Positions 1 to 9,548 of a DNA stretch of 64,000 bases are shown piece by piece (the first letter of the stretch is position 1; the number at the start of each line of letters is the position of its first letter). Origin of the DNA: Mrakia gelida (taxonomy: Eukaryota; Basidiomycota; Tremellomycetes; Cystofilobasidiales; Mrakiaceae); the NCBI GenBank assembly GCA_024345305.1, contig BRON01000003.1, forward strand, positions 1,736,001-1,800,000, written 5' to 3'. The translations under genes and the position numbers were made by a program. The notes beneath the pieces were generated by a model, which had not been told where the DNA came from, did not search any database, and saw only the letters and a program-made list of their open reading frames with translations.

Positions 1-981
1 CTCCGTGTCCCAGTCTTGGTTTGATTGGAGAGGCTCGGATCGTTTGGTTGCTGAATGAAGTGGGAATCGATGCCTTCGGGAGTTCGGCGCTGGTCGGCTG
101 AGTGGGAGTGGTAGGGATGGCTCTTGGCGTTGTTGGAGAGGGTGGTTGAGAGGAGGGAGAGGTCGAGGCGGAGAGACGCTTGAGGGCTTCGACCTCGACG
201 GTCGCGTACTTCTCCTTCTTGTGCGTTCGAAGGTGATGCTTGTCGAGGATCTTGATAGCGTAGGCTTGAGACGTAGAGAGGTGAATCCCCTTGAGGACCT
301 ACGAGAGGAAAAGAAAGGCGAAAGAGCGAAGGGAGGGTGAGCTTCGAGTCGACGCGCGAACCTACGACCGAAGCGAGGAGAGGTCTGGAGAAGGGGATAG
401 CTAGGACTCACGACACTGAAGCTTCCCCTTCCGAGCTCCTCTCCAAACTTGAACGAGCTCGGTCCAATCATCTGACCTGCAGCAATCTTCTTTCCGGCGG
501 CGTTGCCTACGCTTCCTCCTCCTGAGCCTCGTCTGCCTCCATGAACGACGAACCCAGCAGGCTTTCCTCTCGGCGCTCCTGAGGATCCCTGACCAGACGC
601 AGTCCCTCTCATCACCATCACATCGGATCCTCCTTCTCCTTTGGTCGTCGTCGTCGATCCTCGAGTCGAAGCGTTGAGAGCGTCCCTCAGCGAGGTCGCT
701 CCCCAGACCTGCTCAGGTTTGCTGGCCTTCGTCCGAGTCTCGATGGGAGGAGGTCGAATCGGCCGAGCTGGGATGGAGGCTGTCGAGGATTGAGAGGAGG
801 TAGAGGAAGTTCGTTGGGGTGTGGAGCAGGAGGAAGACGAGGAAGAGTGAAGCGGTGTGAGGGAGAGCGAGCTCGGAGGGGAGGGAGTGAGGGAAGGGCG
901 AAGGTGCGAGACGTGTGGGGATGCCGAGAGGGACAAGGGCATGCCAGGAGTAGCTGGTGGGAGGGGTAGAGTTGAGGTCAT
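1..981 (-). CDS. PDK1/Pkh-like protein kinase, N-terminal part (cut by window edge)
   Basis: Start ATG at 981 with an A-rich CACC context; exon 1 is 981-412 (190 codons), intron 411-299 has a GTGAGT donor and GTAG acceptor, and exon 2 runs from 298 off the left edge. Residues 1-170 are Ser/Thr/Pro-rich. The kinase domain opens with FKFGEELGRGSFSVV, the glycine loop as in PDK1/Pkh kinases, followed by AYAIKILDKHH with the ATP-binding lysine and then VEVEALKRLS, the alpha-C region. After that comes a Ser/Thr/Pro-rich insertion of 60 or more residues still running at the window edge; insertions at this point are known in fungal Pkh kinases. PDK1 homologues phosphorylate the activation loop of AGC kinases at the membrane. 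The catalytic loop, activation segment and PH domain lie outside the window, so the assignment rests on the N-lobe only. Confidence 0.75.
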   Translation of the reverse strand, partial: MTSTLPLPPATPGMPLSLSASPHVSHLRPSLTPSPPSSLSLTPLHSSSSSSCSTPQRTSSTSSQSSTASIPARPIRPPPIETRTKASKPEQVWGATSLRDALNASTRGSTTTTKGEGGSDVMVMRGTASGQGSSGAPRGKPAGFVVHGGRRGSGGGSVGNAAGKKIAAGQMIGPSSFKFGEELGRGSFSVVSPSYPLLQTSPRFGRRFARRLEAHPPFALSPFFSSRRSSRGFTSLRLKPTLSRSSTSITFERTRRRSTRPSRSKPSSVSPPRPLPPLNHPLQQRQEPSLPLPLSRPAPNSRRHRFPLHSATKRSEPLQSNQDWDTE

Positions 982-2316
982 GGTGATGGTTGGGTGTTCG
1001 GAGCTGAAGCGAGCAACGAAAGGAAGGAAGGCAGGTCAGGAAGGGGAGTTGAGCTCGAATCGGACCGAGCGGAAAGTGTTGGGGATGAGAGCGAGTGGCT
1101 CCTGCTTTCTCGAGAGGCTGCAGAAGACCGGTGAGCCGACTTCCCGACTGCTTTGCGCCTTTCAAGCATGAAATTTCTCGCTTCAAGGCGGCGAGTCTGT
1201 TCCATGGTCGCGGCGGACTGGGATCGGCAGTCCCCTCCCTCTCCTTCTTCCTCTCCCTCCCTCCCTCCTCCCTCCAGCCTCAAACAAGGCTCCAACGGAG
1301 TGGCCACTGTAGACCACTCAGCTACTCTGACACTACAGCGAAATCAAGACTCACCTGAAAGAGCTGCAGTTGACCGAGCGAGGTAGCGGGAGCGACGGGG
1401 GAGGAGGACGACGAAGACTGCGTTGGCGAGCTCGTTAAGCTTGATCGAGCTTTGCTGAAGGCGTGAGGGCGGTCGGTTCCAGTTGTGGAAGTGAGGGAGA
1501 CCTGCTCGAGTTGGGACGAGAGTTCGAGGGATCTGGGAGGAGGAAGAGGAGAGGAAGGAAGGGGAACAAACAAGCTCAGCGGGTGTCTCCTTCGTCGTTC
1601 GATGTCGAGTATCACTCCTTCCTCTCGTATAACCTCAAGAGACCACCCTCGTACGAGAGCTCCCACAGCCCTCCTTCTCGAACAGGTCTGAACGAGTCTC
1701 TAGAGCTTCGAGGCTGCTGAGGAAAGCTCGACCACGTTCGCCTTCCGTCCCTTCCCTTGACCTCTGAACTTGAGCTTCGAACTCACCTAGAGGTTCCTCA
1801 GCAGCCTCGAGTAGATGCTCCTCGGTTAGATCTGACTCTTCCTAAGACGTTGGGAGAGAGAGAGCGAGGGTATCGTAGCTGCTGGGTTGAGTTGAGGGTC
1901 GTGGTCGTGGTTTGAGTCGCGAAGGGAGGAGGCTCGAGCTTGACCTCTTCCCTTCCCTCGCTTTCGGAGATTTGAACACGGTTTCTCGATTCGCGCACAG
2001 ATCTCTTGGGTTGGAATATTATCAAGGCATGATCATTAGGATCCTCAGAATCGAAAATTGGAGGCGAGAAAAACAACAAACGAGGAGGCAGAAGGAGATG
2101 AGCTCGACCGAACGCGAGTCTCCTTCCAACCACCAGCATCGTTTCTTCCTCCCTTCCTACGTCCCCTTCGTCACACCTCATTCTCTCCAACCTACGTAAA
2201 GGTGTGTTCGTTTCGCATCTGGTTGTACGCGATACGCTCAACGACTCCCTTTGATCGTCGTTGAGTTGACCTTCCTTCCTGTCCTTTCCCTCTCCCTTCC
2301 TCGTCAGTTCCCCACC
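982..2316. other. Divergent intergenic region and probable 5' leaders
   Basis: Region between the kinase start and the MYND gene start. On the minus strand there are two good GTGAGT donors (at 1354 and 1786), which suggests 5' UTR introns of the kinase transcript. A perfect 17-bp inverted repeat (1708-1724 with 1794-1810) brackets the second donor. Open frames here have poor codon use and no family similarity, so I do not call a gene. Confidence 0.5.
1708..1810 (-). repeat. 17-bp perfect inverted repeat around a splice donor
   Basis: Positions 1708-1724 (tcgaggctgctgaggaa) are the exact reverse complement of 1794-1810, with a 69-nt spacer. Read on the minus strand, the spacer contains the GTGAGT donor at 1786-1781, so in RNA the stem would close a loop carrying that splice site. 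The pairing is directly visible; a role in splicing is inference. Confidence 0.7.
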
Positions 2317-3618
2317 ATGGCCGAGGAGAGCATCCCAATCACTCCCGACGAGTATGCGAGCCTGCTGGGAGTTCAAGGGAGCCTTGACGACTGGCGAGCA
2401 AAGTGGTACTTCCGATCAGACGACTTGGAGCACAAGGAGAGGATCAACATCGCCAACGAACTCGTCGCTGCAGCTGTCAGCTATCTTCTACCTGTTCGAG
2501 GCGCTATGGAGTGTATCAACTGACTCTCGAACTGGTTTGTTTCAGTTCGGAAAGATCTTCAACCCCGTCTTGAGTCAATCTGCTTCGTACAGAGAGAAGC
2601 TGAACGTCTTCGTCGTGAGTTTGACAACGATCCAGCGCGCGTCCTTCTCCTCGAGCTGATAGTCTATGGCTCGTTCATCTTCCCTTTCGAGCAGGAGGAA
2701 CTGGCAAGCAAATATCTTCCTACCCTCATCGAGGTGTCGCGGCTTCATGCCCGCCAGCGTCCAGAGAAGGGCTTGCACGCCTTCACCGAAGGGGCATGCC
2801 TTCTCTGGCTTCCTCAATATTTGTCTCCCGCCTTCCTTCGCTTCGTCCGAGAGCACCCAGGTTCGAAAGAGCTCGTCATGGATATCCTCTCAAACCTTCA
2901 TCGTAGTCTGGCACCACCTCAAAAACTTCAGGAATCTCTGGTGAGTCCGCTCCTCCTTGTCGCGTTCGATCGAGCCGTCCCCCGTCGTGTCGATGACTCT
3001 GTTTTATCCTGTGTATCTTCAGGATACTCAAGGTGTCCTCCCTAAACTGAGCCACCAGCTCGACCTGATCTTCGTTCTACTTGCATACGCTCCCGACGTG
3101 TTTTCGTACGCTCGCGTTCATCCGTCGACCGTCCCCCTCCTCGATGAACTCATCGTCGCCCTCGAGGCCGTCCCTACTTCATCCCCCTGGAAGAAGAAGT
3201 CTCACATCGTATCGCATCAGGTGTCTACTCTCTCTCGCGCCTTGACAAGTAGAGACGTCCGACAGCTCCGAATCTTCGTCGCCTCGGACTTCGAGGGGGC
3301 GAGACCCTTCGTTGCCGAATGCGAGCTCTCCACCACGAACGAGTGCATCGTCTTGCCTGAGGGAATGATGTTGTGTTCGAAGGTGAGCATTATCTCTTCC
3401 TTCCTATCGCTGTTCGCGCCTTCCGAGCTGACTCCTTCCCTCTTTCTGCAGTGCAAAGCTGCTCAGTACTGCTCACGAGGTTCGCTTCTCCCTCGCTCAT
3501 GGCGGTTTCTTCCCTCTTGTTTCCTCGAGGTGACTGATCCTGCGCTTTCCTACTGACAGAGCACCAGAAGAAGGACTGGCTCAACCACAAGAAGATGTGC
3601 TTCAAGCCGAACTGGTGA
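2317..3618 (+). CDS. MYND-type zinc finger protein 1
   Basis: Six exons: 2317-2475, 2546-2614, 2695-2940, 3023-3382, 3452-3479 and 3560-3618; about 306 residues, all phases agree. The C-terminus carries a MYND-like finger: CSKCKAAQYCSR, then EHQKKDW, LNHKKMC, ending FKPNW. The usual first zinc pair C-x2-C is replaced by C-x7-C (CELSTTNEC), and the cysteine normally after YCSxx is a histidine. The remainder is probably alpha-helical with no other known domain. MYND fingers bind Pro-rich partner peptides; the function here is unknown. A paralogue lies at 47294-48590 with the same N-terminal EYASxLG motif, the shared ASxYLPT and FxREHPGS blocks and matching intron positions. The ATG at 2317 is chosen for its CCACC context and because the paralogue starts equivalently. 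Confidence 0.8.
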
Positions 3619-4161
3619 ACGAACGTCGCGTCGCGTCGAATGAAGTGAGCTCGCTTTCCTTCTCACCCCCCGACCCTCCTGTCTTCCTCCAAACCTTGGC
3701 TCACACATCTCGATTCTCTTCTCTTTTTTCAGATCATCTCCCAGGACGCTCGCTTTCGACGATACCCAGCCTGAACGATTGGATGAGCCCTTGTCGTCGC
3801 CTGTCCTCGACTCAGTTCCTTCTCCAGCGCAAGTGAAAATGTGCCTAGCTCGCTCCGATGCGAGCTTGCATCAAGCTTCAACTTATCAGAAACCTATCGT
3901 CTCGACTCGAAAGAGCAAATCTGCTCGTCTCCAAGGCGACTTGACTCGACGTCAACTCCCTCGTGTTGAAATCGAAAAGTCGTCGAGCTCACCTTTCCCT
4001 CCCTTCCTTCTCCTTCAACATCCCTCCTCCTTCCTCACAGCTTCTATAGCTCGGCTCACTTCAAGATACTCAACTCGATCATCCTCCGCTCCGGCTCTCC
4101 TCTGCTTCGGACTCAACGGACTCAGTCCTTACGAGCTCTCTCGCAAACGAACGAACGAAGA
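3619..4161. other. Intergenic region between two + genes
   Basis: 3' flank of the MYND gene and 5' flank of the methyltransferase gene. A 128-codon open frame (3779-4165) overlaps the next start and shows no family similarity. No RNA gene seen. Confidence 0.5.
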
Positions 4162-5812
4162 ATGAGCTCAACCTCTTCCTCCCTTCCTCCCTCCTCTTCC
4201 TCAACTTCGTACGTCGCCAGCTGTCTCGTTTCTCCTCGTCTTCGTCTCTCTCTCTCTCAAGCTAAACTCTTCCCTCTCTCTACTTTCTCTTCTCTTCCCA
4301 GCCCTCCTGTCGCCCCGCCAACGTTCCCTCCCGAATTCCTGACCTTCCTCACGGCGAACCACCTCTCCCCCTCTCACTACACCTCCCTCCTCCTTCACTC
4401 CCTCTCGAACCCCTCCCCCCACTCCAACACACCCACAGTCCCCTCTCGCTTCGTCCATCCAACCTCCCCTTCCCCCTTCCTCCCTCGTCCAACCCCAACT
4501 CAAATCGCTCAATCCCTCAACATCCCCCTCGACTCCCTCTCCCTCGTCCCTTGGCTCCCCTCCTCCTCCTCTTCATTCCTAGAATTCTACCGTCTCCCCG
4601 GCTCAACCCCCATCTCTCCTTCCCCTTTATACCAAAACGGTCAGCTCCAAGCCCTGGACGCAGCCTCAGCCGTAGCCGTCCACGCCCTCTCCCTCCAACC
4701 AGACGACAACATCCTCGACCTCTGTTGTGCGCCGGGAGGGAAACTTGCTCTCTGTGCGGAGGCCGTCAAGGGGGGCAGGGGGACGGTAACGGGGGTGGAT
4801 CTGAGTGAGACGAGGATGTTTTTGACTAGGAAACTGATTGGGAAACTGGGTGGAGGGGGAGGGGGAGGGAAGACGAGGTTGTTCGTTTGTGATGGGAGGA
4901 GGTTCGATGTTGGGGTGGGGAGACTGAGCAAGGAGTGGAGGGGGAAGGAGTTTGGGGAGGGGGTGGAAAGGGAAAGAGAAAGAGATGAGGAGGAGGATAG
5001 GGAGTGGGGAGGGTGGGAGAGGGGGGAGTTGGTTGACGTCGAAGGGGAGGGGGAGGGCAAGAAGATGAAGGTCCTGAGCGTCCCTACGCGGTTTGAGAAA
5101 TCTGCGAGGGGAGGGAAGGATGCAGTGGATGCGAAGAGGGTGTTCGTACCGTACGATAAGGTTCTGGTGGACGCGGAGTGTAGTCATGATGGTGAGCGTC
5201 TGGTTTCCGCGACGCGTCGTCTCTTCATCTCTTTTCTTCCCACTAACTCTCGCTGTTTTCCCTCTTCCTCTCCCACCTGCGACCAACTTTGCTCTACGTT
5301 TGCCAGGCTCCATGATCCACCTCCTCAAATACCTAACCCTCACTCCCCCCGATTCCCAAACCAACACCCCCGCTTCCTTCAACTTCCCTCCCGCCCTCCT
5401 CGCTTCCCTCCTTTCTACTATCCCCCCTCCAACCCCCTCCCACCCCTCCACCCAAACCGCTTCCTTCTCCCCTCTCCAAACCCTCCAACTCTCCCTACTC
5501 CTCTCAGGCTTCCGTCTCCTTCGCCCCGTCACAGGGATCCTCGTCTACTCGACGTGCTCGCTGTCGATCCAGCAGGGCGAAATCGTCGTGCAGCGGTTCC
5601 TGGATCTGGTGAATCTGGAGGAGGAGGTTGGGGGGAGGGGAGCACGGGCGGTGTTGGAGGAGGTGCAAGGGAGGGAGAAGATGCCTTGCTTGGAGAGGGA
5701 CGAGACGTTGTTGGGTGGGAAGGCGGTGAGGTTTGGTGGAGGGTTGGTGGAGGGAAAGGAGGAGGAGTGGGTGAGTGGGTTGTTTGTTTGTAGGTTGAGG
5801 AAGATTTGGTGA
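4162..5812 (+). CDS. NOL1/NOP2/Sun-family RNA (cytosine-5) methyltransferase
   Basis: Two exons, 4162-5191 and 5307-5812, about 511 residues; donor GTGAGC, acceptor TTGCCAG. SAM-binding motif I is NILDLCCAPGGKLAL (about residue 180-195), followed by TGVDLSETR. The intron splits motif IV, which reads VLVDAECSHDGS. Motif VI with the catalytic cysteine is GILVYSTCSLSIQQGE. In this family the enzyme forms a thioether with the motif VI cysteine to methylate C5 of cytosine in tRNA or rRNA; the motif IV cysteine releases the product. The usual PC of motif IV is EC here. A Gly-rich and charged insert of roughly 90 residues separates motif I from motif IV. The first 100 residues are Ser/Pro-rich and may be disordered or a targeting region. 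The RNA substrate cannot be told from sequence. Confidence 0.85.
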
Positions 5813-6011
5813 TCACACGATCTTGATCCGCTTCAGCTCAGCTCAGCTCTTCGGTTGGAACGAAAGGAGCGCGGTTCGCGTTTCGCGTCTTTCTCGTTCG
5901 TTCGTCTCTTCTGTCCTTCAGCGTCCTCTCTCTCGCCCTCTTGCTTTTTCGCAACCAGAGACCTGAACATAAGGAAGAGACCGTACATATTATGTCCTAC
6001 GCCCAGTTCAA

Positions 6012-6152
6012 TCAATCGTCCTCATGGATGATAATCGTCTGCTGCACAACCTCCTTGGGCGCCTCCTCCACCACCGTCTCCTCCCTCTCCCCTCCCTCAC
6101 CCTCTCTTTCCTCTCCTTCACTCCCACTCTCTCCTCCCCCAGGCACAGGTCC

Positions 6153-6194
<42 letters not shown>

Positions 6195-7074
6195 CTCCTC
6201 CCCCGGCCGACGGAAAACGACCTTCCCGGCCCCTCCCTCCAACTTCCTCCTCTTCCCTCCCTCGTCTGTGTCGCCCGTCGTCGGGTTGGCCGAGGTGGAA
6301 GCTGAACCGTTGGTGTTGGTAGGGAGAGTAGTTCCTTGAGCTCTCGCCTTCTTCTTCTGACGTTTGAGACGATTCTTGTTGGTTTTGGCGTCGGCGGTGG
6401 AGGTGTTTGCGAGTTGACGAGCTTCGAAGGCGAGTTGTTCTTCGTCCTGAGGCGCGGAGGGGAGCAAACGTGAGAAAAAAGCGACAGTCAGTATGGGCCG
6501 CGTCTATTCACCGTGTAGAAGAGGTATACGAGATCCCTGGCACAGCTACAAGGCCGCTAAGCTGAGGAAGGAAGCGAGCTCGCTTCACCCTCCCTCCCTT
6601 TCCCTCCCTCCCTCCCTCCCTCGACTCTGGACTCACCCTAGCCGCCTTCTCATCCATCAACTTCAACCTCTCGTACTCCCTCCTCCTGTTCTGCTTGTAC
6701 ACATGGAACTCTCCCGACCCAGCTCCAGCTGAAGAACCCTGGACGTTCTTCATCATCTCCCGAGGAGCTCGAATCGACTTCTCCTTCGGAGCAGACGGGA
6801 TCGAGACGGGTTTGGAAGGGTCTTTGAGGAGTCGTTCGAGCTGAGGGAGGGGACGAAGAAGTAACAACAGTTAGGGAGGAAGAGGAGAACAGAAGGAAGG
6901 GGTTGTAGGGGTCAGCAAGGAAGCAAGGTCGAGCGAGCTCAAGGGAAGGAGGAAGGAAGCGAAACGACAAACCTGGAGACGCTGAGCTTCATGAGGGGAG
7001 TTGTTGTATTTGGCTGAGTTGGAGGAGGAGCCGCCTGCTGGAGAGCCTACGCGAGGGGAAGGGGAGCCGGACAT
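6012..7074 (-). CDS. PRKRIP1/DUF1168-family spliceosomal protein
   Basis: Exons 7074-6973, 6840-6637 and 6446-6012; 246 residues. The core LLKDPSKPVSIP, then RAPREMM, GSSAGAGSGEFHVYK and NRRREYERLKLMDEKAA is the hallmark of human PRKRIP1 and its relatives, which sit in the catalytic spliceosome as a long helix touching U2 snRNP. The following Lys-rich stretch NKNRLKRQKKKARAQG matches the family's basic tail. The last 70 residues are acidic, with an alternating Glu/Asp tract coded by a hexamer repeat at about 6154-6200. It lies convergently, 199 bp from the methyltransferase gene. Nuclear role in pre-mRNA splicing is inferred from family. Confidence 0.85.
6154..6200 (-). repeat. Hexanucleotide repeat coding a Glu/Asp tract
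   Basis: About six tandem copies of tcctcg on the plus strand, read as GAG/GAC codons in the acidic tail of the PRKRIP1-like protein. Such tracts commonly vary in length between strains. Confidence 0.8.
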
Positions 7075-7545
7075 AGAAGGATGGATGGGCGAGGACGTGG
7101 TTGAAGGGAAGGAAGGAGGGAAGGTCGAGAGCTCGAAGTTCGTTTTGGGACAAGTCCGAAGAAAGCGAGGTCTGTTGTTCTTTCCCTTCTTTTTCTGAGG
7201 CGAGTTGCGTTGAAGCCGTTCTGGTTCGATGCCTCTGCTCGACTTTGAGCGAAACAGCTTGAGAAAAGTGGGTCCCGAGGACGAGGAGGAAGAACTCAAA
7301 CGAGAGGTCGCGTTTCGACCTCGTTCTCGTCCAGCTCTTCTCGAACGTGAACGATGGCAAAATGAAAGCGAGTCAAGGTTTGATATAAGATCAAGGACCT
7401 GTCTCTGAGAATCTAGAGCGTAGCTGAACGAGGAACCCAGCTCGTTGACGGAGAATGATCTGCGTCTGCCTCCTGCTCCCGTCGTCCGTCCCACCACTTC
7501 GTCCCTCTCCCTGAACGAGCCTGCAAGGAAGATGACCCAGCGGAG
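7075..7545. other. Intergenic region between two minus-strand genes
   Basis: Holds the 3' flank of the Dam1 gene and the promoter and leader of the PRKRIP1-like gene. Overlapping open frames on the minus strand are Ser-rich with no family match. Nothing else supported. Confidence 0.5.
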
Positions 7546-9124
7546 CTACACGAGCTGATAGATAGTCGTGCCCTGTAAGTCCGACCCGAACAAAAGACGA
7601 AGGGAACGAGTCAGCGAACGAAAACGAAAACGCGTCTCGTCGCCTCGAACCTTCCTCCCTCTCTCCCTCCCTTCCTCGAACGCGTCCCTCCCATACTCAT
7701 TTCCACCTTCTCCAGATAGAGAGTGTACGTACCCCCTCGTTGACCTTCTGCACGACCTTCTTGCTGACGAGCGCGATCAGACACTTGTTGACTCTCGCGT
7801 GAGGCAGTTCTGGAGGGGAGGTGAGTTCGACCACTGCAGTGCGAACGAAGGCGAGTGCGAACGAGAGCGATGAGGGAGGGGAAGGTGGAAAGGAGGGGAG
7901 AGAGGTCAGTCCGAGAAAACGAGAGACGGTGCGAAGCGGGAAGGTGGGCTGCTCGCGTCGGAAAGGAACTTACTCTTCAACCCATTCGGCTTGAGCAGAA
8001 GAGCTGTGATGACCTTCTCTACTGCTTGACGGATGACCTGTGGGTCCAGGGAAAGGAAAGAGGGGGAGTGGGTGGGTGAGCTGGAGAAAGATGGGAACGA
8101 GAGCGAGCGAGACGCAAGGACGAACAGGATCTGATCCTCTGAACTCGAGCGGTAACGTCTCTACGATGACGTTGATCTTGGCCTGAGTAACGTATGGAAC
8201 ACGAGGACGAATCAGCGAGAGTGTTGTCAGCTCAACTCTCTCTCGTTCCCGCAACGAATAGTAACGACAACGAAAGAAAGAGGGAGGGAGTAGAAACGCG
8301 AGCTCACCTCCCTGGCCTTCCTCGCTGCGACACCTCCTCCCGCCGCTCCACCTGCTCTCCCACCTCTCGCGAGTCCTCTCCCACGTCCCCTGGCCACTCC
8401 TCTCGTCGACGCTGCAGGAGTTTGAGGTGCTGGATCGTCTGCGAGGGAGTACTGAGTCGCGTAAGTCGCGTCTCCGGGGTGGTTGGTTGTTGTTGAGGGT
8501 GAGGAAGGAGCTCGGTACGAGTCTGAGGAGGAGGGAACGGCGGCCGAGGAGCGGGGGATTTGGGAGGGAGGTGCTGTGGGTAGGCACGTTGTGGTGGAGA
8601 AGGAAGGTAGAGGTCAGAGGCAGTAGGATGGGTTGAAGGAAGACGAGAGGTGAGGTCAGGCAGGAAGGGAAACGAACGAGGAGGATGGATGATGGTTTGG
8701 TCGTGCAGGTCGAAGGAGAGTTCGGTGGGAGCCTGAGAGTGGTGAAAGCGAAGGGAGAGGTCAGATCAGTGTCTGGATGGTGAGACGAGAGTTTTCAGAG
8801 GAGATGATTGACGCGAGGACGAATAGAAGGGGAAGGGAAGGAGAAGGAAAGAGGTGAGCTCACTTGAGGCCATTCTACTGAGAAAGCGTTCATCCTCATC
8901 CCGTAGAGGAAGGTAGCGAACCCTTCGTTGAACGCTCCCAAGCTATCACTCAGAGCGTTGATGTTGACCAGATTCTGATGGAGAGCATCGATCTCGTCCA
9001 CCAGATCCGCCAGAGGTTGAGCGAGGAAGTCGAGTTGAGTCGGAGACGAGGTCGACGCTTGATGAGACTGGGAGAGAGAGCCGTGAGAGATTCGACGAAG
9101 AGGAGTGGAGTGATTCGTAGACAT
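7546..9124 (-). CDS. DAM1: DASH/Dam1 complex subunit Dam1 with extended C-terminus
   Basis: Seven exons: 9124-8864, 8732-8678, 8573-8308, 8182-8126, 8037-7974, 7809-7733, 7572-7546; 268 residues, phases consistent. Residues 30-90 hold the Dam1 core: LADLVDEIDALHQNLVNIN, then FNEGFATFLYGMRMNAFSVEWPQAP, which closely fits the FLYGLxMNAxCVxFPE signature. Dam1 is the subunit of the outer-kinetochore DASH ring that couples chromosomes to microtubule ends. The middle (about residues 105-185) is Pro/Ser-rich, then Gly/Arg-rich (GVARGRGRGLARGGRAGG). The last 80 residues contain INVIVETLPLEFRG, VIRQAVEKVITALLLKPNG, LPHARVNKCLIALVSKKVV and a final TTIYQLV strand, which looks like a compact helix-helix-strand unit, winged-helix-like. 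That tail is not part of the yeast Dam1 I know. The Dam1 call is firm; the tail's nature is open. Confidence 0.8.
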
Positions 9125-9548
9125 GTCGAAGAGGAAGGGAGGAGGAGATGAAGATTTGTTGGATGGAGTTGATGGTTGATTTGCTGGAAAGGAAACAAAA
9201 CACAGAGGAGAGCTGAGGGGGGACGCGAGGAGGACCAATCCCCTCCTCGTCGGCCCAAGCCTTTCCCTTTTTCCTCCCTTCCCTTCTCTCTCACCTCCAA
9301 ACAGCGACCTTCAAAGGAAATCCTTCCCCTTCTCTCTTCCTCGACAACCCCCTCCCCATCCCCACGCCTCCACGGTCGAGCTCGCGACTCTTTTCTCCCT
9401 CCTTCTCGCGGTTGAAGAGGAAACAAACACGCTCTGGGATCGCCTGTAGCCCCCTCCTCCTCGTGCTCTTCTTCTCCTTCACCTCAAACTCCTCCCTCTC
9501 TCCCCTCCCTCCTCCAACCCTCGACACCTACACCTCTAGCCTGATCTG
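9125..9548. promoter_or_regulatory. Divergent promoter region DAM1 / KRE6-like
   Basis: The 424 bp between the two divergent start codons. It is pyrimidine-rich toward the Kre6-like start on the plus strand, as is common for fungal leaders. No specific site recognised. Confidence 0.4.

Noticed and set aside
1798..2376. 192-codon frame on the minus strand
   Set aside because: Overlaps the start of the MYND gene on the other strand and has no protein-like pattern; more likely part of a kinase 5' leader.
4666..5532. 288-codon open frame on the minus strand
   Set aside because: Antisense shadow of the Sun-family methyltransferase, running through its intron; Arg/Glu/Pro-rich without any motif.
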